From: CADEEN01 sp963751775
Lineage (GTDB): Bacteria; Pseudomonadota; Gammaproteobacteria; Burkholderiales; Burkholderiaceae_C
Assembly: GCA_963751775.1 (NCBI GenBank)
Contig: CAVVVW010000020.1
Span: 1 to 64,000, forward strand
DNA length: 64,000 nt
Direction of reading: 5' to 3'
The position numbers were made by a program, and so were the translations under genes. Below are positions 55,495 to 63,537 of this stretch, piece after piece. The notes under the pieces are model-generated. The model did no database searches. It saw nothing but the letters and a program-made list of their open reading frames with translations, and was not told where the DNA came from. Positions within the stretch are counted from its first letter, which is position 1. The number at the start of each line of letters is the position of its first letter.

Positions 55495-56570
55495 AGCACG
55501 CTGGCCTCGACGCACTGGTGCGCGCGGTGCAGGCCAATTGCAGCATCGCCGACGCGCGCCATGCGGCCGACCTCTCGCTGTGCATCTACCTGCTGCAAAT
55601 GCGCGAACTGTTTCGCTGGGAGCAGGGCTTGGCGTTCGGCGCCGAGGTCGATCGTGAGGCCCTGGGGCAATGGCTGGCGTGTCGCGAGGGCCATTGGTCC
55701 GAGATCGAGGACCGGCCCTGGGTGCCGCTGCCGATCGGCGGGCGGGCGTTCGATGCGCACGATGTCGAGGCCGTGAACGCGGCCCTGGCGCCGCTCGGCA
55801 TGGTCTACGGTGCCGGTCTGGCGGGCGCGGATCGGCCGACGTGCTTTCTGGCGTCGCTGGCCGAATCGAAGCGCCGCGATGACGGCCTCACGCTGCAGGT
55901 TTGCGGCCGCGAGTTTGCGCGCGGGTTGTTCGCGCCCCCCGCGGCCCTCGTCGGCGGCCGCGTGATCGTGCTGCGGCGCGAGTCGCTTGCGCGCTGGCTG
56001 TGGGAGAAGTTCGAGGCCTTCAGCCTGCGCCGCGCTGCCGGCCCGATGCAGGCCATGACTGAGGCCTACGCGCTGCACGATACGCGTGCCTTCGTCGTCG
56101 CGTTGCCGCGCCTGGTCGACGATCTGTGCGAATCGCTCGTGCTGCACGAGGTCGGCGAACACCGCGCCGGGCTGTGGCTGGAGCCGGGCTGGGCGGCGAT
56201 GCGGCTGGCGCTCGGCGAGCGCCGGACCGACCTGCGCGTGCGGGCCGTGCGCGACCACATCGCCGACTTGGAGGTCACGCTGCCGACCCTGGTCGAACGC
56301 GACGAGGGCAACGCGCTGCACTTCTGGTTCGCCAACTACGAAGGCCTGCGCGAGCAGCTGTTTCCGACGCTGGCCGACGGTTATGCAGCGTGGCGTTGTG
56401 GCGACGCCGGGCAGGCGCTGTTGCATGCGGCGCGAATCGGCGCCGCGCATTTCCGCGGTCTGGCGGCGCAGATCCTGGGCTTGCACGAGCGCCTGGGCCG
56501 GCAGGCCACGCCCGCGATCGAGCAATTGCTGACGGCGCCGCAGGCCGTGTGTGTGGCGTCGACGGGCTAG
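55491..56570 (+). CDS. 359-residue protein with HEVGEH motif, last gene of the cluster
   Basis: A large soluble alpha-rich protein. Notable segments are CIYLLQMRELFRWEQGL (residue 30), GRVIVLRRESLARWLWEKFE, LVLHEVGEHRAGLWLEPGW and HFWFANYEGLREQLFPTL. The HEVGEH string could bind a metal, though it is not a classical HExxH. It may correspond to a family I have seen labelled Sfum_1244, which I cannot verify. It ends the divergent operon, 155 bases before soxY. Confidence 0.65.
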   Translation: MKHAGLDALVRAVQANCSIADARHAADLSLCIYLLQMRELFRWEQGLAFGAEVDREALGQWLACREGHWSEIEDRPWVPLPIGGRAFDAHDVEAVNAALAPLGMVYGAGLAGADRPTCFLASLAESKRRDDGLTLQVCGREFARGLFAPPAALVGGRVIVLRRESLARWLWEKFEAFSLRRAAGPMQAMTEAYALHDTRAFVVALPRLVDDLCESLVLHEVGEHRAGLWLEPGWAAMRLALGERRTDLRVRAVRDHIADLEVTLPTLVERDEGNALHFWFANYEGLREQLFPTLADGYAAWRCGDAGQALLHAARIGAAHFRGLAAQILGLHERLGRQATPAIEQLLTAPQAVCVASTG

Positions 56571-56724
56571 CCAGGCGCGCCGATGCGCGCTTGGCCCGCG
56601 CATGTCTGCGGCCGCGCCGATCGAGTGCCACGGGCCGGGCCGCACTGCCCACATGGGGTACGGAGTCGTCCGCATACCGGCGGTCGAAGTCATTCATTAG
56701 GATCCACGAATCATGGAGATCGAC

Positions 56725-57192
56725 ATGCAAAACCGTCGCGAGATGCTTTCCCATTCGGCCAAGGTCGTGGCGATGATGGCGGCTGTGGGTTGTATGCCGG
56801 GCCTGGCGCGCGCGCAGGCAGCGGCCTACAACACGGCTGCGTTCGCTGCCAAGACGATGGCCGAGGTGATGAAGGCGCTCGGTGCCGCGACGCCGGCGGA
56901 GAGCAAGGACGTGACGATCAGCGGTCCCGACATCGCCGAGAACGGCGCCGTGGTCCCGGTCGGCGCTGCGACATCGCTGCCCGGTGTCAAACGCCTGCTG
57001 TTGATGGTGGAGAAGAACCCGGCGATGCTGGCCGCGTCGTTCGATGTCACCGATGCCGTCGAGGCCAATATCTCCACCCGCGTGAAGATGGGCCAGTCGT
57101 CCGACGTCTACGCCGTCGCGATGATGAACGACGGCAAGGTGCTGTTTGCGCGCAAGGAAATCAAGGTCACCTTGGGCGGTTGCGGCGGTTGA
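56725..57192 (+). CDS. soxY: SoxY, thiosulfate carrier subunit
   Basis: 155 residues. A Tat-type leader (QNRREMLSHSAK) precedes the mature domain, and the C terminus ends GGCGG, where the cysteine carries sulfur intermediates on a swinging arm. GGAG 6 bases upstream favours ATG 56725 over 56713. It acts in the periplasm with SoxZ. First gene of the sox operon. Confidence 0.96.
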   Translation: MQNRREMLSHSAKVVAMMAAVGCMPGLARAQAAAYNTAAFAAKTMAEVMKALGAATPAESKDVTISGPDIAENGAVVPVGAATSLPGVKRLLLMVEKNPAMLAASFDVTDAVEANISTRVKMGQSSDVYAVAMMNDGKVLFARKEIKVTLGGCGG

Positions 57193-57195
57193 ACA

Positions 57196-57372
57196 TGGCC
57201 CACCCCCGCAGCGGCTGCGCCGCTCCCCCTCAAGGGGGCCGAGGTCCGCGGCTCCAAGCCGACCTGCGTCGGCTTGGACGGGCCGAGGAATGGTCGCGTC
57301 TCGCGGCCATGCGGCCTGCAAGGCCCGCCAGCGGACCGGCGGAGCCGGATCCGCGGCGGTTGCTTGGGAAGA
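57196..57372 (+). repeat. GC-rich palindromic dispersed repeat, copy C (soxY-soxZ gap)
   Basis: It begins 3 bases after the soxY stop with GGCCCACCCCCGCAGCG, contains CCCCCTCAAGGGGG, a long inverted stem (CCAAGCCGACCTGCGTCGGCTTGG) and the end module CCGGCGGAGCCGGATCCGC. In transcription direction it has the same order as copies A and B. It fills most of the 222-base gap to soxZ. Confidence 0.8.
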
Positions 57373-57414
57373 TCCGCGTGACGGGCATCCAATCATTGTC
57401 CTAAGGAGATCGAA

Positions 57415-57726
57415 ATGGCAGATCCGATGCGCATTCGCGCCCAAGTCGCCGGCGACAAGGCCACGGTTCGTGTGCTGATGAGCCACGAAATGGAGACCGG
57501 CCAGCGCAAGGACGCTGCCGGCAAGACGATTCCGGCCTGGCACATCCAGGAAGTCAGCGCCCAGCACAACGGCAAGACCGTGATGACGGCCCAATGGGGG
57601 CCGGCCGTCGCGAAGAACCCGTTCATGCAATTCAATGTCAAGGGCGCCAAGGTCGGCGACAAGATCACCATCTCCTGGGTCGACAACCGCGGTGAGAAGC
57701 GGACCGACGAGGCGGTGGTGTCGTGA
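57415..57726 (+). CDS. soxZ: SoxZ, thiosulfate carrier subunit
   Basis: 103 residues, no signal peptide (exported with SoxY). MRIRAQVAGDKATVRVLMSHEM, FNVKGAKVGDKITISWVDN and a terminal EAVVS are typical. AAGGAGATCGAA precedes the ATG. The stop overlaps the soxA GTG start. Confidence 0.95.
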   Translation: MADPMRIRAQVAGDKATVRVLMSHEMETGQRKDAAGKTIPAWHIQEVSAQHNGKTVMTAQWGPAVAKNPFMQFNVKGAKVGDKITISWVDNRGEKRTDEAVVS

Positions 57727-58544
57727 GCCGACCGTACGGCACGCCGTCGATGCACGCCGTTCTGGTCGCCGGCGCGATGCTGGCTTGCCTGGCGGCCGGC
57801 GCGCAGACCAAGTCGGCCGCCGACGGTATCGCCGAGTACCGCAAGATGCTCGAGGACGGCAACCCGGCCGAACTGTTCGAGGCCAAGGGCGAAGCACTGT
57901 GGAAGCAAAGGCGCGGCCCGAAGAACGCATCGCTCGAGGCCTGCGACCTCGGCAAGGGGCCCGGCGTCGTCAAGGGTGCCTGGGTCGAGATGCCGCGCTA
58001 CTTCGCCGACACCGCACGGGTGCAGGACGTCGAGTCGCGGCTGCTGACCTGCATGGAGACGCTGCAGGGGTTCAGCGCCACGGAGATTGCCAACACGCCG
58101 TTCGGCCGCGGCGAGCAAAGCAACGTCACCGCGCTGGCGACCTGGATTGCCGGCGCATCGCGCGGCATGCGCTTCAACCTGCCGCAGGGGCATGCCGAGG
58201 AGCGCCGCTTCTTCGAACTCGGCAAGCGCGCGTTCTTCTTCCGCGGCGGGCCGATGGACTTCTCGTGCGCAACCTGCCACGGTGAAGAAGGCAAGCGCAT
58301 CCGCATGCAGGACCTGCCGTTGCTGACCAAGAACCCCGGCGACGGCATCGGCTTCGCAGCCTGGCCGGCCTACCGCGTCAGCAACGGCGAGATGTGGACC
58401 ATGCAGTTGCGCCTGAACGATTGTTTCCGCCAGCAGCGGTTCCCGTATCCCGGCTTCGCGTCGGACGCGACGATCGCGCTGGGCAGCTACATGGGTGTCA
58501 ATGCCAAGGGCGCGTTATCCATCGCGCCGGGCCTCAAGCGCTGA
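57723..58544 (+). CDS. soxA: SoxA, monohaem-type cytochrome subunit
   Basis: 273 residues with a signal peptide. Only one CxxCH is present (FSCATCHGEEG). The N-terminal haem site is replaced by separated cysteines (LEACDLGKG, LLTCMETL) that probably form a disulfide. The persulfide-ligand cysteine lies in RLNDCFRQQRFPYP. It conjugates thiosulfate to SoxY with SoxX. GTG start overlaps soxZ by four bases. Confidence 0.94.
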   Translation: MSRPYGTPSMHAVLVAGAMLACLAAGAQTKSAADGIAEYRKMLEDGNPAELFEAKGEALWKQRRGPKNASLEACDLGKGPGVVKGAWVEMPRYFADTARVQDVESRLLTCMETLQGFSATEIANTPFGRGEQSNVTALATWIAGASRGMRFNLPQGHAEERRFFELGKRAFFFRGGPMDFSCATCHGEEGKRIRMQDLPLLTKNPGDGIGFAAWPAYRVSNGEMWTMQLRLNDCFRQQRFPYPGFASDATIALGSYMGVNAKGALSIAPGLKR

Positions 58545-58559
58545 GAACAGGGACCGGAC

Positions 58560-59204
58560 ATGAACAAGAGCCTTGCAATGTCTGCGCTCCTGTGCGCCAC
58601 GGCGGTTGTGGTCGGCTGCGCCACGGCACCGACTGCCGCCGATCTCGATCGGCAGGCGCTGGCGATGATGAAGGCGTCGTTTCGCGACCAGGGCATCGCC
58701 AAGGTCGATCGCCTGAACCAGGACCGCGCCCAGCAGCTCTGCTCGTCCGAGACGCCGCCGCCCGCGGCCGTGGCCAAGCAGCTCGAGGCCGAGGCGTTGG
58801 CCGGCATCAAGTGGCCTGCCGACGGCAAGTACCTCGGCGATTGGCGCGAAGGCGAGAAGCTGGCACAAAACGGCCGCGGCATGACCTGGAGCGACGCGTC
58901 GGCGGCCCCCGCGGCCAACGGCGCCAGCTGCTACAACTGCCACCAGATCGGCAAGGCGGAGATCTCCTTCGGCACGATCGGCCCGAGCCTGTACAACTAC
59001 GGCAAGCTGCGCGGCGTCAAGGACTTGGCCGACCCCGCCAGCGCCGCGGTCATCCAGTACACCTGGGGCAAGCTGTGGAACAGCAAGGCCTATGTGGCCT
59101 GCTCGCACATGCCCCGCTTCGGCCAGGCCGGCCTGCTGGGCGAGGAACAGTTGCGCAACCTGATGGCGTTGCTGCTCGACCCGAAATCGCCGGTCAATCA
59201 GTAG
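58560..59204 (+). CDS. soxX: SoxX, monohaem cytochrome subunit
   Basis: 214 residues. A signal with a possible lipobox (VVVGCATAP) suggests membrane tethering. The haem site CYNCHQIG and the methionine ligand ACSHMPRFG are present, plus an N-terminal extension (residues 25-100) longer than in the smallest SoxX. It partners SoxA. Confidence 0.93.
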   Translation: MNKSLAMSALLCATAVVVGCATAPTAADLDRQALAMMKASFRDQGIAKVDRLNQDRAQQLCSSETPPPAAVAKQLEAEALAGIKWPADGKYLGDWREGEKLAQNGRGMTWSDASAAPAANGASCYNCHQIGKAEISFGTIGPSLYNYGKLRGVKDLADPASAAVIQYTWGKLWNSKAYVACSHMPRFGQAGLLGEEQLRNLMALLLDPKSPVNQ

Positions 59205-59248
59205 CCACCTTCAAGGGCGCGCGCATGCGCGTGCCCGCTGTCCCGTTT

Positions 59249-61005
59249 ATGAACAAGCGCGAGTTCGTTCAGGTGCTGGGCGCGGCATCGGCCGCCGGCA
59301 TGGGCCTGGGCCGCTACGCCGACGCCGACGCGGCCACCGCACAGCAAGGCCTGTACGACATCGCGCCGTTCGGCAACGTGTCGTTCCTGCACATGACCGA
59401 CTGCCACGCGCAGTTGAAGCCGATTCACTTTCGCGAGCCCAGCGTCAATCTCGGCGTCGGTGACATGCGCGGCCGGCTGCCGCACCTGGTGGGTGAAGCC
59501 CTGTTGAAGGCGGCCGGCCTGCGGCCCGGCAGTGCGCAGGCGTTCGCCTTCACCTGCCTCGATTTCGAAAAGGCCGCACGGCGCTACGGCCGTGTCGGCG
59601 GCTTCGCGCACCTGGCCACGCTGGTCAAGCAACTCAAGGCCAGCCGCCCGGGCGCACTGCTGCTCGACGGCGGCGACACCTGGCAGGGCTCGGCCACCGC
59701 GCTGTGGACCAACGCGCAGGACATGGTCGAGGCCGGCAAATTGCTCGGCGTCGACATCATGACCGGGCACTGGGAGTTCACCTATGGCATGGAGCGCGTG
59801 AAGGAGATCGTCGAGAAGGACTTCAAGGGCCAGATCGAATTCCTGGCCCAGAACGTCACGACCGCCGACTTCGGCGACCCGGTCTTCAAGCCCTATGTGC
59901 TGCGCGAGATCAACGGCGTGCCCTGCGCCGTCATCGGCCAGGCGTTCCCCTATACGCCGATCGCCAACCCGCGCTACCTCGTCGCCGACTGGACCTTCGG
60001 CATCCAGGACGACAAGATGCAGTCGGTCGTCGACGAGGTGCGCGCCAAGGGAGCGCAGGTGGTGGTGCTGCTGTCGCACAACGGCATGGACGTCGACCTG
60101 AAGATGGCCACCCGCGTGCGCGGCATCGACGCCATCTTCGGCGGCCACACCCACGACGGCGTGCCGGTGGCCGTGCCGGTGGCGAATGGCGGAACCACGG
60201 CCGGCGGCAAGACCCTGGTCACCAACGCCGGCAGCAACGGCAAGTTCCTCGGCCTGATGGACTTCGACGTCAAGGGCGGCCGGGTGGTGGACTATCGCTA
60301 CCGGCTGCTGCCGATATTCGCCAACCAGCTGCAGGCCGACGCGGCGATGAATGCGCTGATCGACAAGGTGCGCGCACCGTACGAGGCCCGCTTGGCCGAG
60401 CGTCTGGCCGTCACCGACGGCCTGCTCTACCGGCGCGGCAATTTCAACGGCTCGTGGGATCAGCTGATCTGCGATGCGCTGATGGAGGTGCAGGGCGCCG
60501 AGATCGCCTTCTCGCCGGGATTTCGCTGGGGTACGACGCTGCTGCCTGGCGACACGATCACGCGCGAGCTGATGATGGACCAGTTGGCCATCACCTATCC
60601 CTATGTCACGCTCAGCGAGCAGAGCGGCGAGACGATCAAGACGATTCTCGAAGATGTTGCCGACAACCTGTTCAATCCCGATCCGTATTACCAGCAGGGC
60701 GGCGACATGGTGCGCGTCGGCGGCCTGACCTACACCTGCGACCCGACGGCCAGGATGGGCAGTCGCATCGGTCAGATGCGCCTTGGCGGCAAGGCGATCG
60801 AAGCCGACAAGACTTACAAGGTGGCCGGCTGGGCGCCGGTCGCCGAAGCGGCCCGCACGGCGCCGGGCAACAAGCCGGTATGGGACGTGGTCGAGGGCTG
60901 GCTGAAGGCGCAGGGCGGGCATGTCAAGCCGCGTAGGATCAACACGCCGAACCTGGTCGGCATGCAGGGCAACAGCCGGCATGACGCCCACCTGAACCAG
61001 CCTGA
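59249..61005 (+). CDS. soxB: SoxB, thiol sulfate hydrolase
   Basis: About 585 residues. A leader of KREF type (MNKREFVQVLGAAS) is followed by dinuclear-metal 5'-nucleotidase-fold motifs: HMTDCHAQLKPIH, DGGDTWQGSATALW, TGHWEFTYG, LLSHNGMDVDL and GGHTHDGVP. It releases sulfate from SoxY-bound sulfonate. The printed frame has no stop before the next gene. A TGA one frame off at 61003-61005 is the probable end, so the apparent fusion is likely an indel. Confidence 0.94.
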
Positions 61006-61015
61006 CGAGCAAACC

Positions 61016-61516
61016 ATGAAGCACTTTCACCGCGCCGCGCTGTTGTCAGTGTCGGTGTCTTGCGCGCTACCCGTCGTCGCACAACAAGGGACGTACGCGG
61101 TCAAGCTGTTGACGCCCGAGACGGCCGTCGTGGCGGCGCAGGCTGCGCTGGCGCATTGCCGCAAGGCGGGATATCAGGTCGCGGTGGCCGTTGCCGACCG
61201 CTCCGGTGTCCTGCAGGTGCTGCTGCGCGACCGCTTCGCCGGCCCGCACACGGTCGACGTGGCCACGCAAAAGGCGTGGACCGCTGCGAGCTTCAGGGTC
61301 TCGACGGCCAGTCTTGCCGCCGAGACCCAGGCCGGCAGGCCGATGAGCGGTCTGCGTGAAATGCCGCGTGTCATGGCCATCGGTGGCGGGCTGGTGATCG
61401 AGGCCGGCGGCAGCGCTTTCGGCGGCATCGGCGTGTCCGGGGCCCCGGGTGGCGAGGCCGACGAGGTTTGCGCCGCGGCCGGCCTGAAGGCGATCGCCGA
61501 CGCGATCGAATTCTAG
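61016..61516 (+). CDS. GlcG/HbpS-family (haem-binding-like) periplasmic protein
   Basis: 166 residues. A signal peptide (MKHFHRAALLSVSVSCALPVVA) is followed by the DUF336 pattern: AALAHCRKAGYQVAVAVADRSG, RDRFAGPHTVDVATQKAWTA and GLVIEAGGSAFGGIGVSGAPGG. Such proteins bind haem or organic acids. In sox operons they occur downstream of soxB, role unclear. Confidence 0.85.
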   Translation: MKHFHRAALLSVSVSCALPVVAQQGTYAVKLLTPETAVVAAQAALAHCRKAGYQVAVAVADRSGVLQVLLRDRFAGPHTVDVATQKAWTAASFRVSTASLAAETQAGRPMSGLREMPRVMAIGGGLVIEAGGSAFGGIGVSGAPGGEADEVCAAAGLKAIADAIEF

Positions 61517-61558
61517 GCAGCGCGACGGCCGACAACGAGTGAACACGAGGAGACCGCG

Positions 61559-61972
61559 ATGAACGTTCGTCAGCTGATTGCGTGCGGATTGCTGCTGGTC
61601 ATGACGGGGCTCGCCTCGGCGCAGGACAAGGTCGTGTACCACATCAACGATGCACAGAACCATGCCCTGGGCGCACTCAGGAACGTGCGCAACCATCTCG
61701 AAGCCGACCCCAGCGCACAGATCATCGTCGTCACCGACGGATTCGGCGTCGACTTCCTGATGGAAGACGCGAAGGATCGAAACGGCGTGCTGTTCGCGGC
61801 CACGGTCGCGGCGCTCGTCAATCTTGGCGTCAAGTTCGAGGTTTGCGAAATCACGCTGAGGCTGCGCGAATTGAAGAAGGAGAAGTTCATTCTCGAGGCC
61901 GCATTCACACCCTCTGGCGTCGTCAGGCTGACCAAGTTGCAGCGGCAGGGGTACGCCTACATCAAGCCCTGA
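61559..61972 (+). CDS. Periplasmic DsrE-family protein 1
   Basis: 137 residues with a signal peptide (MNVRQLIACGLLLVMTGLASA). The DsrE-like alpha/beta core follows: KVVYHINDAQNHALGALRN, DPSAQIIVVTDGFGVDFLM and LVNLGVKFEVCEITL. The cysteine at KFEVCEI is the candidate sulfur site. It is exported, unlike cytoplasmic DsrE. It lies between GlcG-like and a second homologue. Confidence 0.82.
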   Translation: MNVRQLIACGLLLVMTGLASAQDKVVYHINDAQNHALGALRNVRNHLEADPSAQIIVVTDGFGVDFLMEDAKDRNGVLFAATVAALVNLGVKFEVCEITLRLRELKKEKFILEAAFTPSGVVRLTKLQRQGYAYIKP

Positions 61973-62009
61973 TGCGCGCACCGATTCCCACCATAGGAGA
62001 GCCTTGCAA

Positions 62010-62441
62010 ATGAAGCGACGATTCGCCCTCTTGTCGGCCGCAGGTGCGGCGCTGGCTGCCACCGAAGCGGCGCAAGCACAGGGGACGCCGGGTGCCGGCA
62101 AGGAACGGGTGGTGATACAGGTCAGCACGCCCGAGACGAGGCTGTGGAACCAGGCGCTCAACTACATCGACAACCTGCGTGAGCTTTATGGCGCCGACAA
62201 GGTCGAGATCGAACTCATCGCGTTGGGCCTGGGCATCGGCGTGCTCAAGCTCGAGTCGACCCAGGGCCCGCGTGTCGCCGATGCACTCAAGGCTGGTGTG
62301 CATGTCAGTGCCTGCCAGGTCACGATGCGGCGGCAAAAACTCAGGCCGGAAGACATGCTGCCTGATATTGGCTATGTGCCCGCCGGGCTGGGCCAGGTCA
62401 TCAAGCGCCAGCATGAGGGTTGGTCGTACATCACCGGCTGA
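62010..62441 (+). CDS. Periplasmic DsrE-family protein 2
   Basis: 143 residues with a Tat/Sec-like leader (MKRRFALLSAAGAALAATEA). The core KERVVIQVSTPETRLWNQAL, EIELIALGLGIGVLK and AGVHVSACQVTMRRQKL resembles DsrE/YchN proteins, with a cysteine in SACQVTM. AGGAG precedes the ATG. Sequence differs enough from its neighbour to suggest a heteromeric pair handling periplasmic sulfur. Confidence 0.8.
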   Translation: MKRRFALLSAAGAALAATEAAQAQGTPGAGKERVVIQVSTPETRLWNQALNYIDNLRELYGADKVEIELIALGLGIGVLKLESTQGPRVADALKAGVHVSACQVTMRRQKLRPEDMLPDIGYVPAGLGQVIKRQHEGWSYITG

Positions 62442-62448
62442 CGGGGGC

Positions 62449-63435
62449 ATGGCGCGGGCCCGGGACGACGGTTCTCTGTCCCTTCGCGCCGTGGCTGTCG
62501 GACTCGCCCTGGCTTTGCTCGGTGCCTGCGCCGCCACGGCCGACCGTGCACCGCACTTGCGGGCGCGGCAGGTTGCCGACGACGTCTGGTTCGTGCAGGG
62601 CGAGGCGGCGCTGGGGTCTGCCGCCAACCGCAACTTCATCTCCAACGCGGGGTTCGTCGTCACCGATGACGGCGTTCTCGTCGTCGATGCGCTGGGCTCG
62701 CCGGTGCTGGCCGAGGAACTGATCGACGAGATCCGGCGTGTCACGTCGCAGCCGATCCGCTATGTCGTCGTGACCCACTATCACGCCGACCACATCTACG
62801 GACTGCAGGCATTCAAGGCGGTCGGCGCCACCGTCGTCGCACATGCGGCCGGCCGGGAGTATCTGAATTCCGACACCGCACAGCGCCGGATGCAGGCGAG
62901 CCGGCAGGATGTATTCCCGTGGGTCGACGAAGACACGCGCCTGGTCGCTGCCGACCGCTGGCTCGACCCGGTCGATGCGGTCGACACGATCCTGCGCCTG
63001 GGTTCGTTCGAGTTCCACATCCGCCATGTCGGCCCGGCGCACACGCCGGAGGACTTGGTCGTGTTTGTGCCCCAGCGCGGCGTCCTGTTTGCCGGCGATC
63101 TGGTCTTCAAAGGCCGGATACCCTTCGTCGGCCAGGCCGACAGCCGGCGTTGGATCGAGTCGCTGGATCGCCTGCTCGATTTCAGGCCGAAGCTCATCAT
63201 CCCGGGCCATGGCGCCGTATCCACCGAGGCGATGGCCGACCTCGAGCTGACACGTGACTATCTGGTCTACCTGCGCCAGTCGATGGGCGAGGCGGCGCGC
63301 AACCTGGAACCCTTCGAAGAGGCCTACGCCAAGGCCGACTGGTCGCGCTTCGAGCACATGCCCTTGTTTCGTGCTGCCAACCGGATGAACGCCTACAACA
63401 CCTATTTGCTGATGGAGCAGCAGGCGCACGATTGA
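62449..63435 (+). CDS. Metallo-beta-lactamase-fold lipoprotein (SoxH-like)
   Basis: 328 residues. The N-terminal lipobox LLGACAATA indicates outer-face anchoring. Zinc motifs THYHADHIYG, GPAHTPEDL, FAGDLVF and GHGAVSTEA mark the hydrolase. Related SoxH proteins lie at the end of sox operons, with unknown substrate, possibly a thioester or sulfur-peptide. Confidence 0.85.
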   Translation: MARARDDGSLSLRAVAVGLALALLGACAATADRAPHLRARQVADDVWFVQGEAALGSAANRNFISNAGFVVTDDGVLVVDALGSPVLAEELIDEIRRVTSQPIRYVVVTHYHADHIYGLQAFKAVGATVVAHAAGREYLNSDTAQRRMQASRQDVFPWVDEDTRLVAADRWLDPVDAVDTILRLGSFEFHIRHVGPAHTPEDLVVFVPQRGVLFAGDLVFKGRIPFVGQADSRRWIESLDRLLDFRPKLIIPGHGAVSTEAMADLELTRDYLVYLRQSMGEAARNLEPFEEAYAKADWSRFEHMPLFRAANRMNAYNTYLLMEQQAHD

Positions 63436-63450
63436 GCCATGCGCACCGGC

Positions 63451-63467
63451 GGCAGCGCTTTGCTGCC
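63451..63467. terminator. Hairpin between convergent genes
   Basis: GGCAGC and GCTGCC pair around GCTTT in the 102-base gap between the convergent metallo-beta-lactamase gene and the partial Fe-S gene. A flanking C:G pair extends it to 7 bp. It is a plausible weak terminator. Confidence 0.4.
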
Positions 63468-63537
63468 GGCTTGGGTTGCCTGGCACCGCATCAGCTCGAC
63501 GTGACTGCTGGCCGCAACAGGGTCGCTGATCGGGTCG

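Noticed and set aside
40267..57372. Insertion sequences behind the palindromic repeats
   Set aside because: No transposase, terminal inverted repeats or target duplications were seen. The units are short and non-coding.
173..61005. Programmed frameshifting or pathway-wide pseudogenisation
   Set aside because: Breaks lack a common slippery site or stimulatory structure, occur in housekeeping genes as well, and are mostly fixed by removing one base, which fits sequencing error better.
59249..61516. SoxB fused to a GlcG-like protein
   Set aside because: The second part has its own signal peptide right after an ATG, and a TGA lies one frame away at 61003-61005.
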